NCBI RefSeq assembly: GCF_019457515.1
Contig: NZ_CP080421.1
Coordinates: 4,259,584 to 4,323,583, forward strand
Direction: 5' to 3'
Length of the DNA: 64,000 nucleotides
Source: Shewanella mesophila
Lineage (GTDB): Bacteria; Pseudomonadota; Gammaproteobacteria; Enterobacterales; Shewanellaceae
Shown: piece after piece, positions 46,630 through 55,987 of the stretch
Layout of the letters: every line of letters begins with the position of its first letter
Position numbering within the stretch: position 1 is the first letter of the stretch
Translations under genes and position numbers: made by a program
The notes under the pieces: model-generated
Told to the model about the DNA's origin: nothing
The model's database searches: none
The model's input: only the letters and a program-made list of their open reading frames with translations

Positions 46630-47517
46630 TTAGCGGATTTTTTCAATAATACCATCTAATTCAGCCAAATTCTGATAGTTAATAACCATTTTTCCCTTAC
46701 CTTTTTTGTTATGGGTAATAGAAACTTTGGCCCCTAATTTTTCAATTAACTGGCTCTCTAAACGGGCAACATCATGATCTTTTGCTGGTTTATCGACGAT
46801 TTCAGGTGGATTTAAGGTTTTATTAACTAAACGTTCAGTTTCACGAACAGTTAGCTCTTTAGCACTCACTAATCTAGCCAGTGTAGTTTGTTCATCTCCT
46901 GAGACGGCAAGTAACGCTCTAGCGTGCCCCATATCAATATCACCGTGCTCTAACATACGCTTTACCGCTTCATTTAAACTATTCAAACGTAATAAATTTG
47001 AAACAGTCGCACGAGATTTACCCACCGCATCAGCCGTTTGTTGATGAGTCAGATCAAACTCTTCAATAAGGCGATTTAATGCGATGGCTTCTTCCATAGC
47101 ATTAAGATCTTCACGTTGAATATTTTCAATTAAAGCAATAACTACGGCAGATTCATCGGGGACTTGCTTAATGATACAAGGAACTTTTTCTAAGCTTGCT
47201 AACTGCGAAGCACGCCAGCGACGTTCGCCGGCAATAATCTCATACCCTTTATCAGAAACTCGACGAACAACGATAGGCTGAATGATCCCTTGGGTACGAA
47301 TAGACTCAGCTAACTCCTCTAATGCCTCAGGAGACATATCTTTACGAGGTTGATATTTACCAGGTTGAAGCAGGTCAACCGCGATCATCTTCAGCTCTTC
47401 AGTATTATTATCAGCTGTGTCAGCAGCATCTTGGGACGCTACTTGCTTTGAAGCTGCATGGCTAGTGCTTAATAGCGCATCTAATCCTTTGCCTAAGCCA
47501 CGTTTTTTCGGTGTCAT
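46630..47517 (-). CDS. parB: Chromosome partitioning protein ParB
   Basis: A 295-residue DNA-binding CTPase. The ATG at 47517 is chosen because AAGGA precedes it and the protein then begins with the conserved TPKKRGLGKGLDALL. The ParB N-domain (about 45-135) has the CTP-binding GERRWRASQ motif and ENIQREDLN; the central KorB-like helix-turn-helix (about 140-200) has HQQTADAVGKSRATVSNLLRL; the C-terminal dimer domain follows. It loads on parS sites near the origin and is moved by ParA. A parS-like sequence lies about 10 kb away in hrpB. Confidence 0.96.
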   Translation of the reverse strand: MTPKKRGLGKGLDALLSTSHAASKQVASQDAADTADNNTEELKMIAVDLLQPGKYQPRKDMSPEALEELAESIRTQGIIQPIVVRRVSDKGYEIIAGERRWRASQLASLEKVPCIIKQVPDESAVVIALIENIQREDLNAMEEAIALNRLIEEFDLTHQQTADAVGKSRATVSNLLRLNSLNEAVKRMLEHGDIDMGHARALLAVSGDEQTTLARLVSAKELTVRETERLVNKTLNPPEIVDKPAKDHDVARLESQLIEKLGAKVSITHNKKGKGKMVINYQNLAELDGIIEKIR

Positions 47518-47527
47518 CAATTTTTCC

Positions 47528-48316
47528 TTAAGCTTGCTGTAACTTAGAATGTTGCTCTGCACGTCTAATAATTTCACCCGCTAACGCAAGATAAGCTTTA
47601 GCACCGGCGCTCGATTTATCATAATACATGGCAGGTGCACCAAAACTGGGCGCTTCGGCCAATCGGACGTTACGAGGGATAACAGTCCGATACACTTTAT
47701 CGCCAAAATGCTGCTTTAGCTGATCGGACACATCATTTGCTAATCGATTACGCGGATCATACATAGTACGCAAGATCCCTTCGATTGAAAGACCCGGATT
47801 AACCATAGCCGCCAATTTACTGATGGTATCCATCAACGCCGTTAACCCTTCTAGGGCATAATATTCACACTGCATAGGCACTAACACCGAATCAGCAGCA
47901 GACATAGCATTGACCGTCAGCATATTGAGTGAAGGCGGGCAATCGATAAAAATATAATCATAATCATCTTTGATAGGAGCAAGCGCATTTCGCAAACGGA
48001 TCTCGCGGGCAAAAAACTCCATTAGCTTGATCTCAGCCGCCGTCACATCGCCATTACCGGCAATCAGATCATATTTTCCAGCGGTATTTCGATAAACGAT
48101 CTCGTCGAAGCTCTTTTCTTCGACTAACAGTTCATAAGCGGTATTTTCGACGTTGTATTTATCGACGCCACTACCCATGGTTGCGTTGCCTTGAGGATCA
48201 AGATCGATAAGTAAAACTTTGCGCTTTGTTGCAGCCAAAGATGCCGCTAAATTAACACAAGTAGTTGTTTTTCCTACGCCACCTTTCTGGTTGGCTACAG
48301 CTATCACTTTACCCAA
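47528..48316 (-). CDS. parA: Chromosome partitioning ATPase ParA
   Basis: A 262-residue nucleoid-binding ATPase. It begins GKVIAVANQKGGVGKTTT with the deviant Walker A motif at residues 10-18, directly after a TTG start codon backed by AGGA. LLIDLDPQGNATMG and FIDCPPSLNML complete the ATP site. ParB starts 10 bases after its stop. With ParB it segregates the origin region. Confidence 0.96.
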   Translation of the reverse strand: MGKVIAVANQKGGVGKTTTCVNLAASLAATKRKVLLIDLDPQGNATMGSGVDKYNVENTAYELLVEEKSFDEIVYRNTAGKYDLIAGNGDVTAAEIKLMEFFAREIRLRNALAPIKDDYDYIFIDCPPSLNMLTVNAMSAADSVLVPMQCEYYALEGLTALMDTISKLAAMVNPGLSIEGILRTMYDPRNRLANDVSDQLKQHFGDKVYRTVIPRNVRLAEAPSFGAPAMYYDKSSAGAKAYLALAGEIIRRAEQHSKLQQA

Positions 48317-48407
48317 AATATTATCCTGTCTTCACGTTAGCTGATTCGATACGCTTATTGTTTTATCAAATTGCTTGAACTGGTTTAATAATGCAACTCT
48401 ATTGGCG

Positions 48408-49037
48408 TTACGCTTGTGAGTTTTTGACCACTCTAAGCAAATGGCGCTGTTCTTCAAGACGAGGGACTTTCAATTCAAACACATCGGTAACACTATATCC
48501 TTCAGGAATTTGTGCCATCTCATCATCGCCAAGCTGACCTTTTAGCGCATAAAAACAACCATTGTCTTTAGGTAGATGCTGACACCAATGCAACATATCT
48601 TCAATTGATGCAAATGCGCGGCTCAGTACCCCATCAAATTTTTCTTCTGGTTGATAAGCCTCAACGCGACTTTCAACTGAACTAATATTATTGATCCCTA
48701 GCTCAAACTGAACCTGTTTCTGAAAACGGATCCGTTTACCTAAACTGTCGAGTAACACAAAGGTTTTATCAGGATTCATAATTGCCAAAGGAATTCCAGG
48801 CAATCCGGGCCCGGTTCCAACATCAATAAAACGTTCACCAACAAGATGCTTACTCGCTGCAAGACTATCCATAATATGACGGATCAACATCTGCTCAGGA
48901 TCTCTTACCGAAGTCAGGTTATAGGCCTTATTCCATTTTGCGAGCATAGCAACAAAATCGAGCAACTTTTGCTTTTGCTCTGGCGTGGCCGTCATATTAA
49001 TGTCGGCTAAATAAGTATCTAATTGGACTGATAACAC
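48408..49037 (-). CDS. rsmG: 16S rRNA (guanine527-N7)-methyltransferase
   Basis: A 209-residue SAM-dependent enzyme (GidB). A GTG at 49037 is preferred over a TTG seven codons upstream because GAGG lies eight bases before it and length then matches E. coli (207). SAM motif: FIDVGTGPGLPGIPLAI (about 72-88). KWNKAYNLTSVRDPEQML and SRAFAS are conserved. Located between mnmG and parA on the same strand, as in E. coli relatives. Confidence 0.95.
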   Translation of the reverse strand: MLSVQLDTYLADINMTATPEQKQKLLDFVAMLAKWNKAYNLTSVRDPEQMLIRHIMDSLAASKHLVGERFIDVGTGPGLPGIPLAIMNPDKTFVLLDSLGKRIRFQKQVQFELGINNISSVESRVEAYQPEEKFDGVLSRAFASIEDMLHWCQHLPKDNGCFYALKGQLGDDEMAQIPEGYSVTDVFELKVPRLEEQRHLLRVVKNSQA

Positions 49038-49140
49038 AGAGGTATCCTCGATAAACAATGGGATATTATGAAGCCGAGAAGCCTAGATGGGAAGCACCAA
49101 GGCCACTCATCTAGGCGAACAACAATTTTACGCTATGAAT

Positions 49141-51030
49141 TTAGGCACTCTTTCTGAGTAAACCACGCTTCTTAAGATGAACCAGCAAAATCGAAATAGC
49201 AGCAGGGGTAATGCCTGAAATACGCGATGCCTGACCAATTGTTTCTGGTTTATGGTCATTAAGCTTTGCAATCACTTCGTTTGATAAACCTGGAACCTCT
49301 TGATAATCAAGATTTTGTGGCATTAAGGTTTTTTCGTTACGAATCGCTTTATCGATCTCATCTTGTTGACGTTGGATATACCCCGAATATTTAACCTGGA
49401 TCTGCACTTGCTCTGCAGCACGTGGGTCTTCGATTGCAGGACCAAATCCTTCGATCCCCATTAATTTAGGATAATCGAGTTCAGGACGACGTAATAACTC
49501 TTCAAACGTCGCTTCACGAGTGATCGGCGTTTTCAAATGTGGGTTAAGTTCATCAACCAAAGGAGAGTTTGGATGGATCCATTGGCTGCGCAGACGCTGA
49601 AGTTCTAATTCGATCGCCTCACGCTTAGCATTAAATTTAGCCCAACGTTCATCATCAACTAAGCCTATTTCACGTCCCTTCTCGGTTAAACGCAGATCGG
49701 CATTGTCTTCACGAAGCAATAAGCGGTATTCCGCACGGCTAGTAAACATACGGTAGGGTTCTTTGGTTCCAAGAGTTGATAGGTCATCAACCAAGACGCC
49801 TAGATATGCTTCATCACGACGTGGACACCAAGATTCTTTACCTTGCACTTGCAATGACGCATTCATACCAGCAAGTAAACCTTGTGCGCCAGCTTCTTCG
49901 TAGCCCGTGGTACCGTTGATTTGTCCAGCAAAGAACAAACCATTTATCGATTTGGTTTCTAATGAGTTTTTAAGATCGCGAGGATCAAAATAGTCATATT
50001 CAATTGCGTAGCCTGGACGAATAATCTGGGCGTTTTCCATACCTTGGATAGAGCGAACAAGATTTAGCTGCACATCGAAAGGCAAGCTAGTAGAAATTCC
50101 GTTCGGGTAAATTTCTGTGGTATTTAGGCCTTCTGGTTCAATAAAGATCTGATGCGATGTTTTATCTGCAAAACGATTGATCTTATCTTCGATAGAAGGG
50201 CAGTAACGGGGACCAATTCCTTCTATCACACCTGAATACATTGGGCTTCTATCTAGTCCGCCACGAATAATATCGTGAGTACGCTCGTTAGTATGGGTCA
50301 CATAACAGGACACTTGGCGAGGATGATCTTTTACATCACCTATAAATGACATCACAGGTAATGGGTCATCACCTTTTTGCTCTGACATCAAATCAAAATT
50401 AATCGTATTAGCATCGATTCGTGGTGGCGTACCTGTTTTTAAACGACCAACACGAATGGGTAATTCATGTAAACGATGCGCCAATGATATCGATGGTGGA
50501 TCACCAGCACGACCGCCGCTGTAATTTTCTAAACCAATATGGATCTTGCCACTGAGGAACGTACCAGCAGTTAGCACTACGGCTGGTGCCTCAAAAGCTA
50601 ATCCCATTTGGGTAACAACACCAACAACCCGATCATTTTCAACAATCAGATCGTCTACCGATTGCTGAAACAGACGTAAATTGAGTTGGTTTTGGAGGAT
50701 CTGTTGGATCTTAGCGCGATAAAGGGCTCTATCTGCTTGTGCACGAGTAGCTCTAACCGCTGGTCCTTTACTGGAATTTAAGGTTCTAAATTGGATCCCG
50801 GCATGATCGGTAGCAACTGCCATTGCACCGCCTAAGGCATCGATCTCTTTAACTAAATGGCCTTTACCGATCCCACCGATAGCTGGATTACAGGACATCT
50901 GTCCCAAGGTATCTATGTTATGGGTCAATAATAATGTTTTTGACCCCATCCTAGCAGATGCCAATGCTGCTTCGGTCCCAGCGTGACCGCCACCAACAAC
51001 AATTACATCGAACCGCTCATGAAAATGCAT
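49141..51030 (-). CDS. mnmG: tRNA uridine-5-carboxymethylaminomethyl(34) synthesis enzyme MnmG
   Basis: A 629-residue FAD protein (GidA), the E. coli length, which with MnmE installs the carboxymethylaminomethyl group on wobble uridine 34. ATG at 51030, behind AAGG, is preferred over a GTG one codon earlier. FAD motif VVGGGHAGTEAALASARMG (about 11-29); MSCNPAIGGIGKGH; NGTTGYEEAGAQGL near 370; C-terminal helical MnmE-binding region. Partner mnmE is also in this window, 9 kb away. Its 5' end borders oriC. Confidence 0.97.
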   Translation of the reverse strand: MHFHERFDVIVVGGGHAGTEAALASARMGSKTLLLTHNIDTLGQMSCNPAIGGIGKGHLVKEIDALGGAMAVATDHAGIQFRTLNSSKGPAVRATRAQADRALYRAKIQQILQNQLNLRLFQQSVDDLIVENDRVVGVVTQMGLAFEAPAVVLTAGTFLSGKIHIGLENYSGGRAGDPPSISLAHRLHELPIRVGRLKTGTPPRIDANTINFDLMSEQKGDDPLPVMSFIGDVKDHPRQVSCYVTHTNERTHDIIRGGLDRSPMYSGVIEGIGPRYCPSIEDKINRFADKTSHQIFIEPEGLNTTEIYPNGISTSLPFDVQLNLVRSIQGMENAQIIRPGYAIEYDYFDPRDLKNSLETKSINGLFFAGQINGTTGYEEAGAQGLLAGMNASLQVQGKESWCPRRDEAYLGVLVDDLSTLGTKEPYRMFTSRAEYRLLLREDNADLRLTEKGREIGLVDDERWAKFNAKREAIELELQRLRSQWIHPNSPLVDELNPHLKTPITREATFEELLRRPELDYPKLMGIEGFGPAIEDPRAAEQVQIQVKYSGYIQRQQDEIDKAIRNEKTLMPQNLDYQEVPGLSNEVIAKLNDHKPETIGQASRISGITPAAISILLVHLKKRGLLRKSA

Positions 51031-51517
51031 CACAGTACCTTAGATAAAAACCTGTATCGAAATTGAAAGTAGAAATTGATAGTTAACTATCGACAAATTA
51101 CTCAACGAGTAGCCGAGTATTTTAGCACTTGGAAGGCATTTGGTGAAAGATCAATTTAGGTCTTTCGATCTCCAATGGATCTGCTTAATAGATCTTAAGA
51201 TCTTTATATAGATCCTTTATTATGTTTACTATTAGGATCGCTGTTTTCGGTGGATAACCCTAATTTTTTATGTAAATCAGTAATTAACAGCGTTTCGATC
51301 CTGTGATCTGATCGCGATCTAACTTGCGTAAGCTTGGGGATAGATCGCCTACTTATCCACAAGGTGGATCTTTGGTCGGATCGGGCGGTGAATAATACAG
51401 AGTTAGATCATGATCAAATAATACCTTATCCACATATTTATCATTTAAGATCGTAATATGTGGATAAGATAGATCTAATCTGTGGGTTGTTAAGGTGGTT
51501 ATACTGATAAAAGATCG
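51031..51517. other. Chromosomal replication origin oriC
   Basis: The 487-base gap between mnmG and mioC is the position of oriC in E. coli. I count 19 GATC (Dam) sites between 51149 and 51513, when one or two would be expected by chance. Perfect DnaA boxes TTATCCACA lie at 51353-51361 and 51426-51434, an inverted one at 51459-51467, and a one-mismatch one at 51249-51257. On the mnmG side, 51167-51225 is an AT-rich run of GATCT-starting 13-mer-like repeats, the expected unwinding element. Position, box set and GATC content agree. Confidence 0.9.
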
Positions 51518-51958
51518 TTAAAGATGATCTTGCCAAGCTGCTAACCAAGCTTGAGCGGGTTCTTCGGGGATGGGATCATATTGCACATCAATTTGGATCT
51601 TATCCACATAGACTTGTGCACCGCAATTTTCGATCGCTTCAACTAATTTTTCAGGGCCTTGGCAAAAAGTGTCGTAGCTCGAGTCTCCGATCGCGCATAA
51701 TGCAAATTTAGTTCGGCTGAGATCTGGTTTTTTAGCCTCTATTTCTTCAAAAAATGGCTGAATATTGTCTGGAAGATCGCCCGCACCATGAGTAGAAGAT
51801 ACGATTAACCAAAGACATTTGGGGTCGATATCGTTAAGTTCAGGCGTTAAATGTACCGTTATTTCGTGATCTAATGCTTCTAATTGAGCCGCTAATTCAT
51901 CAGCCACATATTCCGCACTGCCCAGTGTTGTACCGACAATGACTTCAATTTTTGCCAT
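51518..51958 (-). CDS. mioC: Flavodoxin-like protein MioC
   Basis: A 146-residue FMN-binding flavodoxin. The phosphate loop GTTLGSAEY (about 9-17), SSTHGAGDLPDN (about 53-64) and LCAIGDSSYDTFCQ (about 87-100) are the FMN contacts. E. coli MioC sits beside oriC and is read towards it, as here. Its electron-transfer partner is not well defined; a role in biotin synthase activity has been proposed. Confidence 0.92.
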   Translation of the reverse strand: MAKIEVIVGTTLGSAEYVADELAAQLEALDHEITVHLTPELNDIDPKCLWLIVSSTHGAGDLPDNIQPFFEEIEAKKPDLSRTKFALCAIGDSSYDTFCQGPEKLVEAIENCGAQVYVDKIQIDVQYDPIPEEPAQAWLAAWQDHL

Positions 51959-52128
51959 GATTTTTCCTAAATAGACTTACGTTAATTTGGCTAAACTTTA
52001 TGAGGAATAACCCGTGTTATTGCTAGCAATCATAAGTGAAAAGGGCGGTTTGGTCTTGTAGAACAGTGGGATTAGCTGGGCATATAATGATTTATGTGGT
52101 GAATATCTAGCTTTCTATTGCTACAAAT

Positions 52129-52917
52129 CTAGCGCACATCTGTGGTTTTTTGGGCATAAAGCAGGTAATTAACATCTGGATTATTGGTGATTTTCCATCG
52201 TCCTGTAAGTGGATTAAAAGCCATTCCTTCGACGGTAATGGTCTTTAATCCATGGGGAGCGATCATCGACGCTATCTCTTGGGGTTTAACGAAATAATTC
52301 CAGTCATGGGTGCCCTTGGGGAGATATCTCATTACATATTCGGCACCAATAATGCCAATAATATAAGACTTTAAGGTGCGATTAAGCGTGGCCATCACCA
52401 GTAAGCCTGATGGTTTTAATAATCGACAACAGGTATCCACTAGTTGCTGTTGATCATCGACATGCTCTATTACTTCGGTATTTAATACCACATCATATTG
52501 CTGTTCACTGCCGACAAGATCTTGTGCAAGACAATGTTTATAATCGACTTTTATGGACCATTGTTGGGCATGGCGTTGTGCCAGGGTAATGTTATGCCCA
52601 CTGGCATCGATTCCGATGACATCGGCCCCTTGGCTCGCCAGAGGCTCACATAATAGACCGACGCCGCAGCCAATATCGAGGATCTTTAATCCTTTAAACG
52701 GAATATCTTGATTGAGATCGCGTTGAAAATGGACCGCTATAGCATTTTCTATTGCCATTAAACGGATGCTATTAAAGGCTAATACATGCTTAAACTTGCC
52801 CTTGGGATCTCGCCATTCTTGGGCTAAAGCATCAAACTTAGCTATTTCAACATCTTGATTTGATTTTGCTATGCCAGCACTCAATTGACTCTTATCTAAC
52901 ATAAATGGATATCCCAT
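52129..52917 (-). CDS. UbiG-like SAM-dependent methyltransferase
   Basis: A 262-residue class I methyltransferase. SAM motif I ILDIGCGVGLLCEPLASQ (about 76-93) is followed by GIDASGHNITLAQ, and ending features include TLNRTLKSYIIGIIGAEY, LPKGTHDWNYFVKP and FNPLTGRWKITNNPDVNYL, all close to UbiG, the two-step O-methyltransferase of ubiquinone synthesis. An alternative ATG at 52902 is possible; neither has a strong ribosome binding site. Shewanella normally has ubiG elsewhere (beside gyrA), so this could be a second copy with a different substrate. It is unlinked to other ubi genes. Confidence 0.75.
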   Translation of the reverse strand: MGYPFMLDKSQLSAGIAKSNQDVEIAKFDALAQEWRDPKGKFKHVLAFNSIRLMAIENAIAVHFQRDLNQDIPFKGLKILDIGCGVGLLCEPLASQGADVIGIDASGHNITLAQRHAQQWSIKVDYKHCLAQDLVGSEQQYDVVLNTEVIEHVDDQQQLVDTCCRLLKPSGLLVMATLNRTLKSYIIGIIGAEYVMRYLPKGTHDWNYFVKPQEIASMIAPHGLKTITVEGMAFNPLTGRWKITNNPDVNYLLYAQKTTDVR

Positions 52918-53139
52918 CAGGCCGTCGATTCAGTATATACGTAACGATAAGTGGTATGGCTCACCTTTTTATATTTGACCTGTCAATTTTGAACTAGGTT
53001 AAAAGCAAGGTCACTGTATTTAACTTAATTGGTGTTAGATTGTGGTGCTGGTATCTTTCACTATATAAAAAGTATGCCTCAGTTACATGTTCTTCAATTA
53101 AGAGTCCTTCAACTAAGTGACCTAACGGAACGTTAGATT

Positions 53140-54126
53140 ATGATAAATAAAATAATTCTCGATACCGATCCTGGGATCGATGATGCAATGGCAATACTGT
53201 TTGCCGAGGCGCATCCAAAGATTGAACTAAAGGCTATAACTACTGTTTACGGGAATGCCACAATCGATAATGCGACACATAATGCACTATTTTTAAAAGA
53301 AAAATATGGTTTTAGTGCTGATGTGGCTAAAGGTGCGGTTAAACCGATCGTTCGTCCACCAGTCGGTCCAACGGTCGTTGTTCATGGTGAAACAGGTTTT
53401 GGTGATGTACATGCGCCGAAGACATTAACCACCCAAGCCGATCCGCGGCCAGCGTATCAATACATCATCGACACTGTTAAAGCCGAACCTGGTGAAATAA
53501 CTTTAGTTGCCGTTGGTCCGCTTACTAATTTGGCTTTAGCCTTAGAGGCTGAACCCGAAATAGTCTCCCTCGTTAAAGAGGTGGTCGTGATGGGCGGTGC
53601 ATTTGGTGTTAATGATCATCGTGGCAATGTTACTCCTTATGCAGAGGCCAATATTCATGACGATCCCCATGCCGCGGACAAGGTGTTTACCGCTTCATGG
53701 CCAGTAGTGGTCATCGGCTTAGATGTCACCGAAGAGAGCTTCTTTACCCGTGAATATCTAGATAGATTGCGTGATGATGCGGGCGAAGTGGGTCAATTTA
53801 TCTGGGATATTAGCCGTTATTACCTTAAGTTCTACTCAGAAAAGGTGGGGCTTGAGGGATGTCATGTTCACGATCCATCTGCGATAGCGTATGTTATCGA
53901 TCCGACACTGTTTACCCTGCGCGAAGGGCCTATACGGGTTGTCACCGACGGCCCTGCAGAAGGGCACACCATACAAAAGTTTGATGATAGAAAATACTTG
54001 CATGATGAATGGCAAGATCATGCACATCAACGGATTGGCGTAGCGGTAAAAGATCAAGCCTTGCTCAAACTGTATAGAGACACTATTGTTGAATACGGTA
54101 CAGATAGAGATAAGCACGAGATATAA
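53140..54126 (+). CDS. Inosine-uridine preferring nucleoside hydrolase family protein
   Basis: A 328-residue calcium-dependent enzyme that splits nucleosides into base and ribose. The aspartate cluster ILDTDPGIDDAMAIL (about 6-20) forms the metal site; GPLTNLALAL (about 125), VVMGGAFG (about 150), ANIHDDPHAA and HVHDPSAIAY (about 244, catalytic His and Asp) complete the active site. Whether it prefers purine or pyrimidine nucleosides cannot be told. A small hairpin (CTAACG / CGTTAG, 53122-53136) lies just before the ATG, and a strong terminator follows. Confidence 0.92.
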   Translation: MINKIILDTDPGIDDAMAILFAEAHPKIELKAITTVYGNATIDNATHNALFLKEKYGFSADVAKGAVKPIVRPPVGPTVVVHGETGFGDVHAPKTLTTQADPRPAYQYIIDTVKAEPGEITLVAVGPLTNLALALEAEPEIVSLVKEVVVMGGAFGVNDHRGNVTPYAEANIHDDPHAADKVFTASWPVVVIGLDVTEESFFTREYLDRLRDDAGEVGQFIWDISRYYLKFYSEKVGLEGCHVHDPSAIAYVIDPTLFTLREGPIRVVTDGPAEGHTIQKFDDRKYLHDEWQDHAHQRIGVAVKDQALLKLYRDTIVEYGTDRDKHEI

Positions 54127-54149
54127 AAGGAATAAGTGGGATTTAATAG

Positions 54150-54182
54150 TGGCTACGGAGAACATTTTCCGTAGCCATTTTT
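54150..54182 (+). terminator. Terminator of the nucleoside hydrolase gene
   Basis: A perfect 10-bp stem (TGGCTACGGA / TCCGTAGCCA) with an 8-base loop, followed by five T, 24 bases after the stop codon. Confidence 0.9.
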
Positions 54183-54236
54183 GTACTGGCGCACGCTATT
54201 AGTTTTCGGTAATTGATTTAGGCTAATAGTTAAGAA

Positions 54237-54878
54237 TTAGCTAATGCCTTGCACTTGTGAGGCCAATAGCCATATTGCTAATGCAAAAAAGATAACGCCC
54301 ATAAATTTGTTTTGATAAGTTCTAAACTTGTCATTTTTCAATAGTGGCTTACCTAAGGTTCCTACCATAGCCACCAGCAATAGGTTAAACAATAATCCCA
54401 TCACATTTAGCAGTAGTCCAAGCGCTAACATCTGTTCACCCGAGCTGGCATTTAGTTGAGTCGAGACAAATTGCGGTAGAAACAGTACAAAAAAGATCAA
54501 TGCTTTAGGATTGAGTAGATTACTCATTACCGCGCGGCGATAGAGCAGCTTAGCAAGATTGTTATTTTGCTCTATTTGCGGCGCGTCGGCTGCACTGGCG
54601 CTAATACAATCCCACCCCATTTTCAATAGGTAAGCCGCGCCTAATATACGAAGTAGCTCTAAAGCTAATGGATTAACTGCTATTAGTGCAGAAACGCCCA
54701 TTGCCGCCAGCAATGTCAAAATAAGCCCCGATGTCGCATTGCCAAAACTGGCGTAGACACCGACTTTTTTACCGTAACTTAAGCTAGAACTGGCTATCAA
54801 TAACATGTCTGGACCAGGAATAAGCAGTAGGGCGATAACAGTGGTTAAATAGAGTGGCAGTAGATTGAGATCGATCAT
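54237..54878 (-). CDS. LysE/RhtB family amino-acid exporter
   Basis: A 213-residue inner-membrane protein with five or six helices. The ATG at 54878 is used; a TTG lies one codon upstream and no ribosome binding site is clear. The family signature PGPDMLLIASSSLSYGKKVGVYASFGNATSG lies at about 23-50 (core motif PGPD plus G-rich helix), and NPKALIFFVLFLPQFV is near 120. Such proteins export homoserine, threonine, lysine or other small amino acids; the substrate is not determined. It is convergent with the nucleoside hydrolase gene. Confidence 0.88.
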   Translation of the reverse strand: MIDLNLLPLYLTTVIALLLIPGPDMLLIASSSLSYGKKVGVYASFGNATSGLILTLLAAMGVSALIAVNPLALELLRILGAAYLLKMGWDCISASAADAPQIEQNNNLAKLLYRRAVMSNLLNPKALIFFVLFLPQFVSTQLNASSGEQMLALGLLLNVMGLLFNLLLVAMVGTLGKPLLKNDKFRTYQNKFMGVIFFALAIWLLASQVQGIS

Positions 54879-55083
54879 CAAAAATAGGCTGCTTAAGGTT
54901 TGAGATTAAAACAAGGCGCGGATTTTACAGCGATCGATTAGAAATGAAAGTGATGTGGCGTTTAAAACCAGTGATCACTGGCAGGGTAGGTTTACGGTGT
55001 TAGCGAGAGGTGCTGTTAATTGATTAAGTTACTCATTTATATAGGCTAAACATCTGTGAGTTAATCAATGAATTGATCCATTG

Positions 55084-55839
55084 TTATTGCTGAAATATCT
55101 CAGTACGGTGATGGGCTAAGAACTCTTCTTTTGGAATAAATTTAGTTGGAAGGGTAATAGATTTTCCCTCGTATTGTTTAAAGCAGTAATCCACAAATGG
55201 GTTATTTTTATGTAGTAGTTTGCTCGATAATACGACCTCTAGATTTGAGTTGAGTGTGAGCAGACCTTGGTCAAAAGCACTGTCATGAATACTCGATAGG
55301 CACAATCCATTACACGGATTCAATCGTTCACTTGGCTTAACACTCCAAGGCATAATGTGGCTCGCGACCAATAAATTAGGAATACTCAAATTTGTAATAC
55401 AGCATTTATCATTATAAGAACTCAGTATTATCTGGCGGAATTGATTTTGTCCGATACGGGCCTTTGATTGAACTAATCTTTCGCGGCCGGTGAAGTTGCT
55501 ATCCGTCGATTCACTTTCTTCATGTTCATTGGTGATAGTAAGGAATGCTTCAGCACTTGTGATATAAAAATTTTCCCAATCGGCAGACATCTCCGCCCAC
55601 ATATCCTTGTCAGCTTTCGATGCACCTTTTAGTCCACTGCGGCCAGATACTTGGATCATAGGATCACAACTGGCTATATTGGCCATTTTCATCGATAGAG
55701 AAGATGGAGTTCGGTTTAAAAACTTAGATACTTTTATTATCTCTGGATTTCGGGCGCTAATTTTTCCAAATGATGTTTTATTATAGAGATAGAATGCTAC
55801 CAGTAAGTCATTCCGTGACCATGGACGACGTTCTGTCAT
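55084..55839 (-). CDS. HNH endonuclease domain protein, stand-alone
   Basis: A 251-residue protein. The C-terminal half (about 125-230) is an HNH nuclease of the restriction-like HNH_2 type: CCITNL (with the first cysteines near 148), ASHIMPWS (metal histidine near 160), and CNGLCLSSIHDSAFDQGLL with the Asn and His. The N-terminal ~110 residues (RPWSRNDLLVAFYLYNKTSFG) are probably a DNA-recognition region. There is no adjacent methyltransferase or other defence gene, so it is an orphan. GAGAAG precedes the ATG. Whether it protects against phage or has another role is open. Confidence 0.8.
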   Translation of the reverse strand: MTERRPWSRNDLLVAFYLYNKTSFGKISARNPEIIKVSKFLNRTPSSLSMKMANIASCDPMIQVSGRSGLKGASKADKDMWAEMSADWENFYITSAEAFLTITNEHEESESTDSNFTGRERLVQSKARIGQNQFRQIILSSYNDKCCITNLSIPNLLVASHIMPWSVKPSERLNPCNGLCLSSIHDSAFDQGLLTLNSNLEVVLSSKLLHKNNPFVDYCFKQYEGKSITLPTKFIPKEEFLAHHRTEIFQQ

Positions 55840-55987
55840 TATTACTTCTCATTAGGATTTTTGATTATCATCATAAGATAGCCGATTATTTTGTTGATTA
55901 ATATATACTATCTATTAATTTACTGAGTTTTATCCCTGTTTGTATTCCCTTTATTTTATTACTTTAATTTATTAGAGACAGTAGAAA

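Noticed and set aside
53836..54165. A 109-codon minus-strand frame
   Set aside because: It is antisense to the nucleoside hydrolase gene and runs into its terminator.
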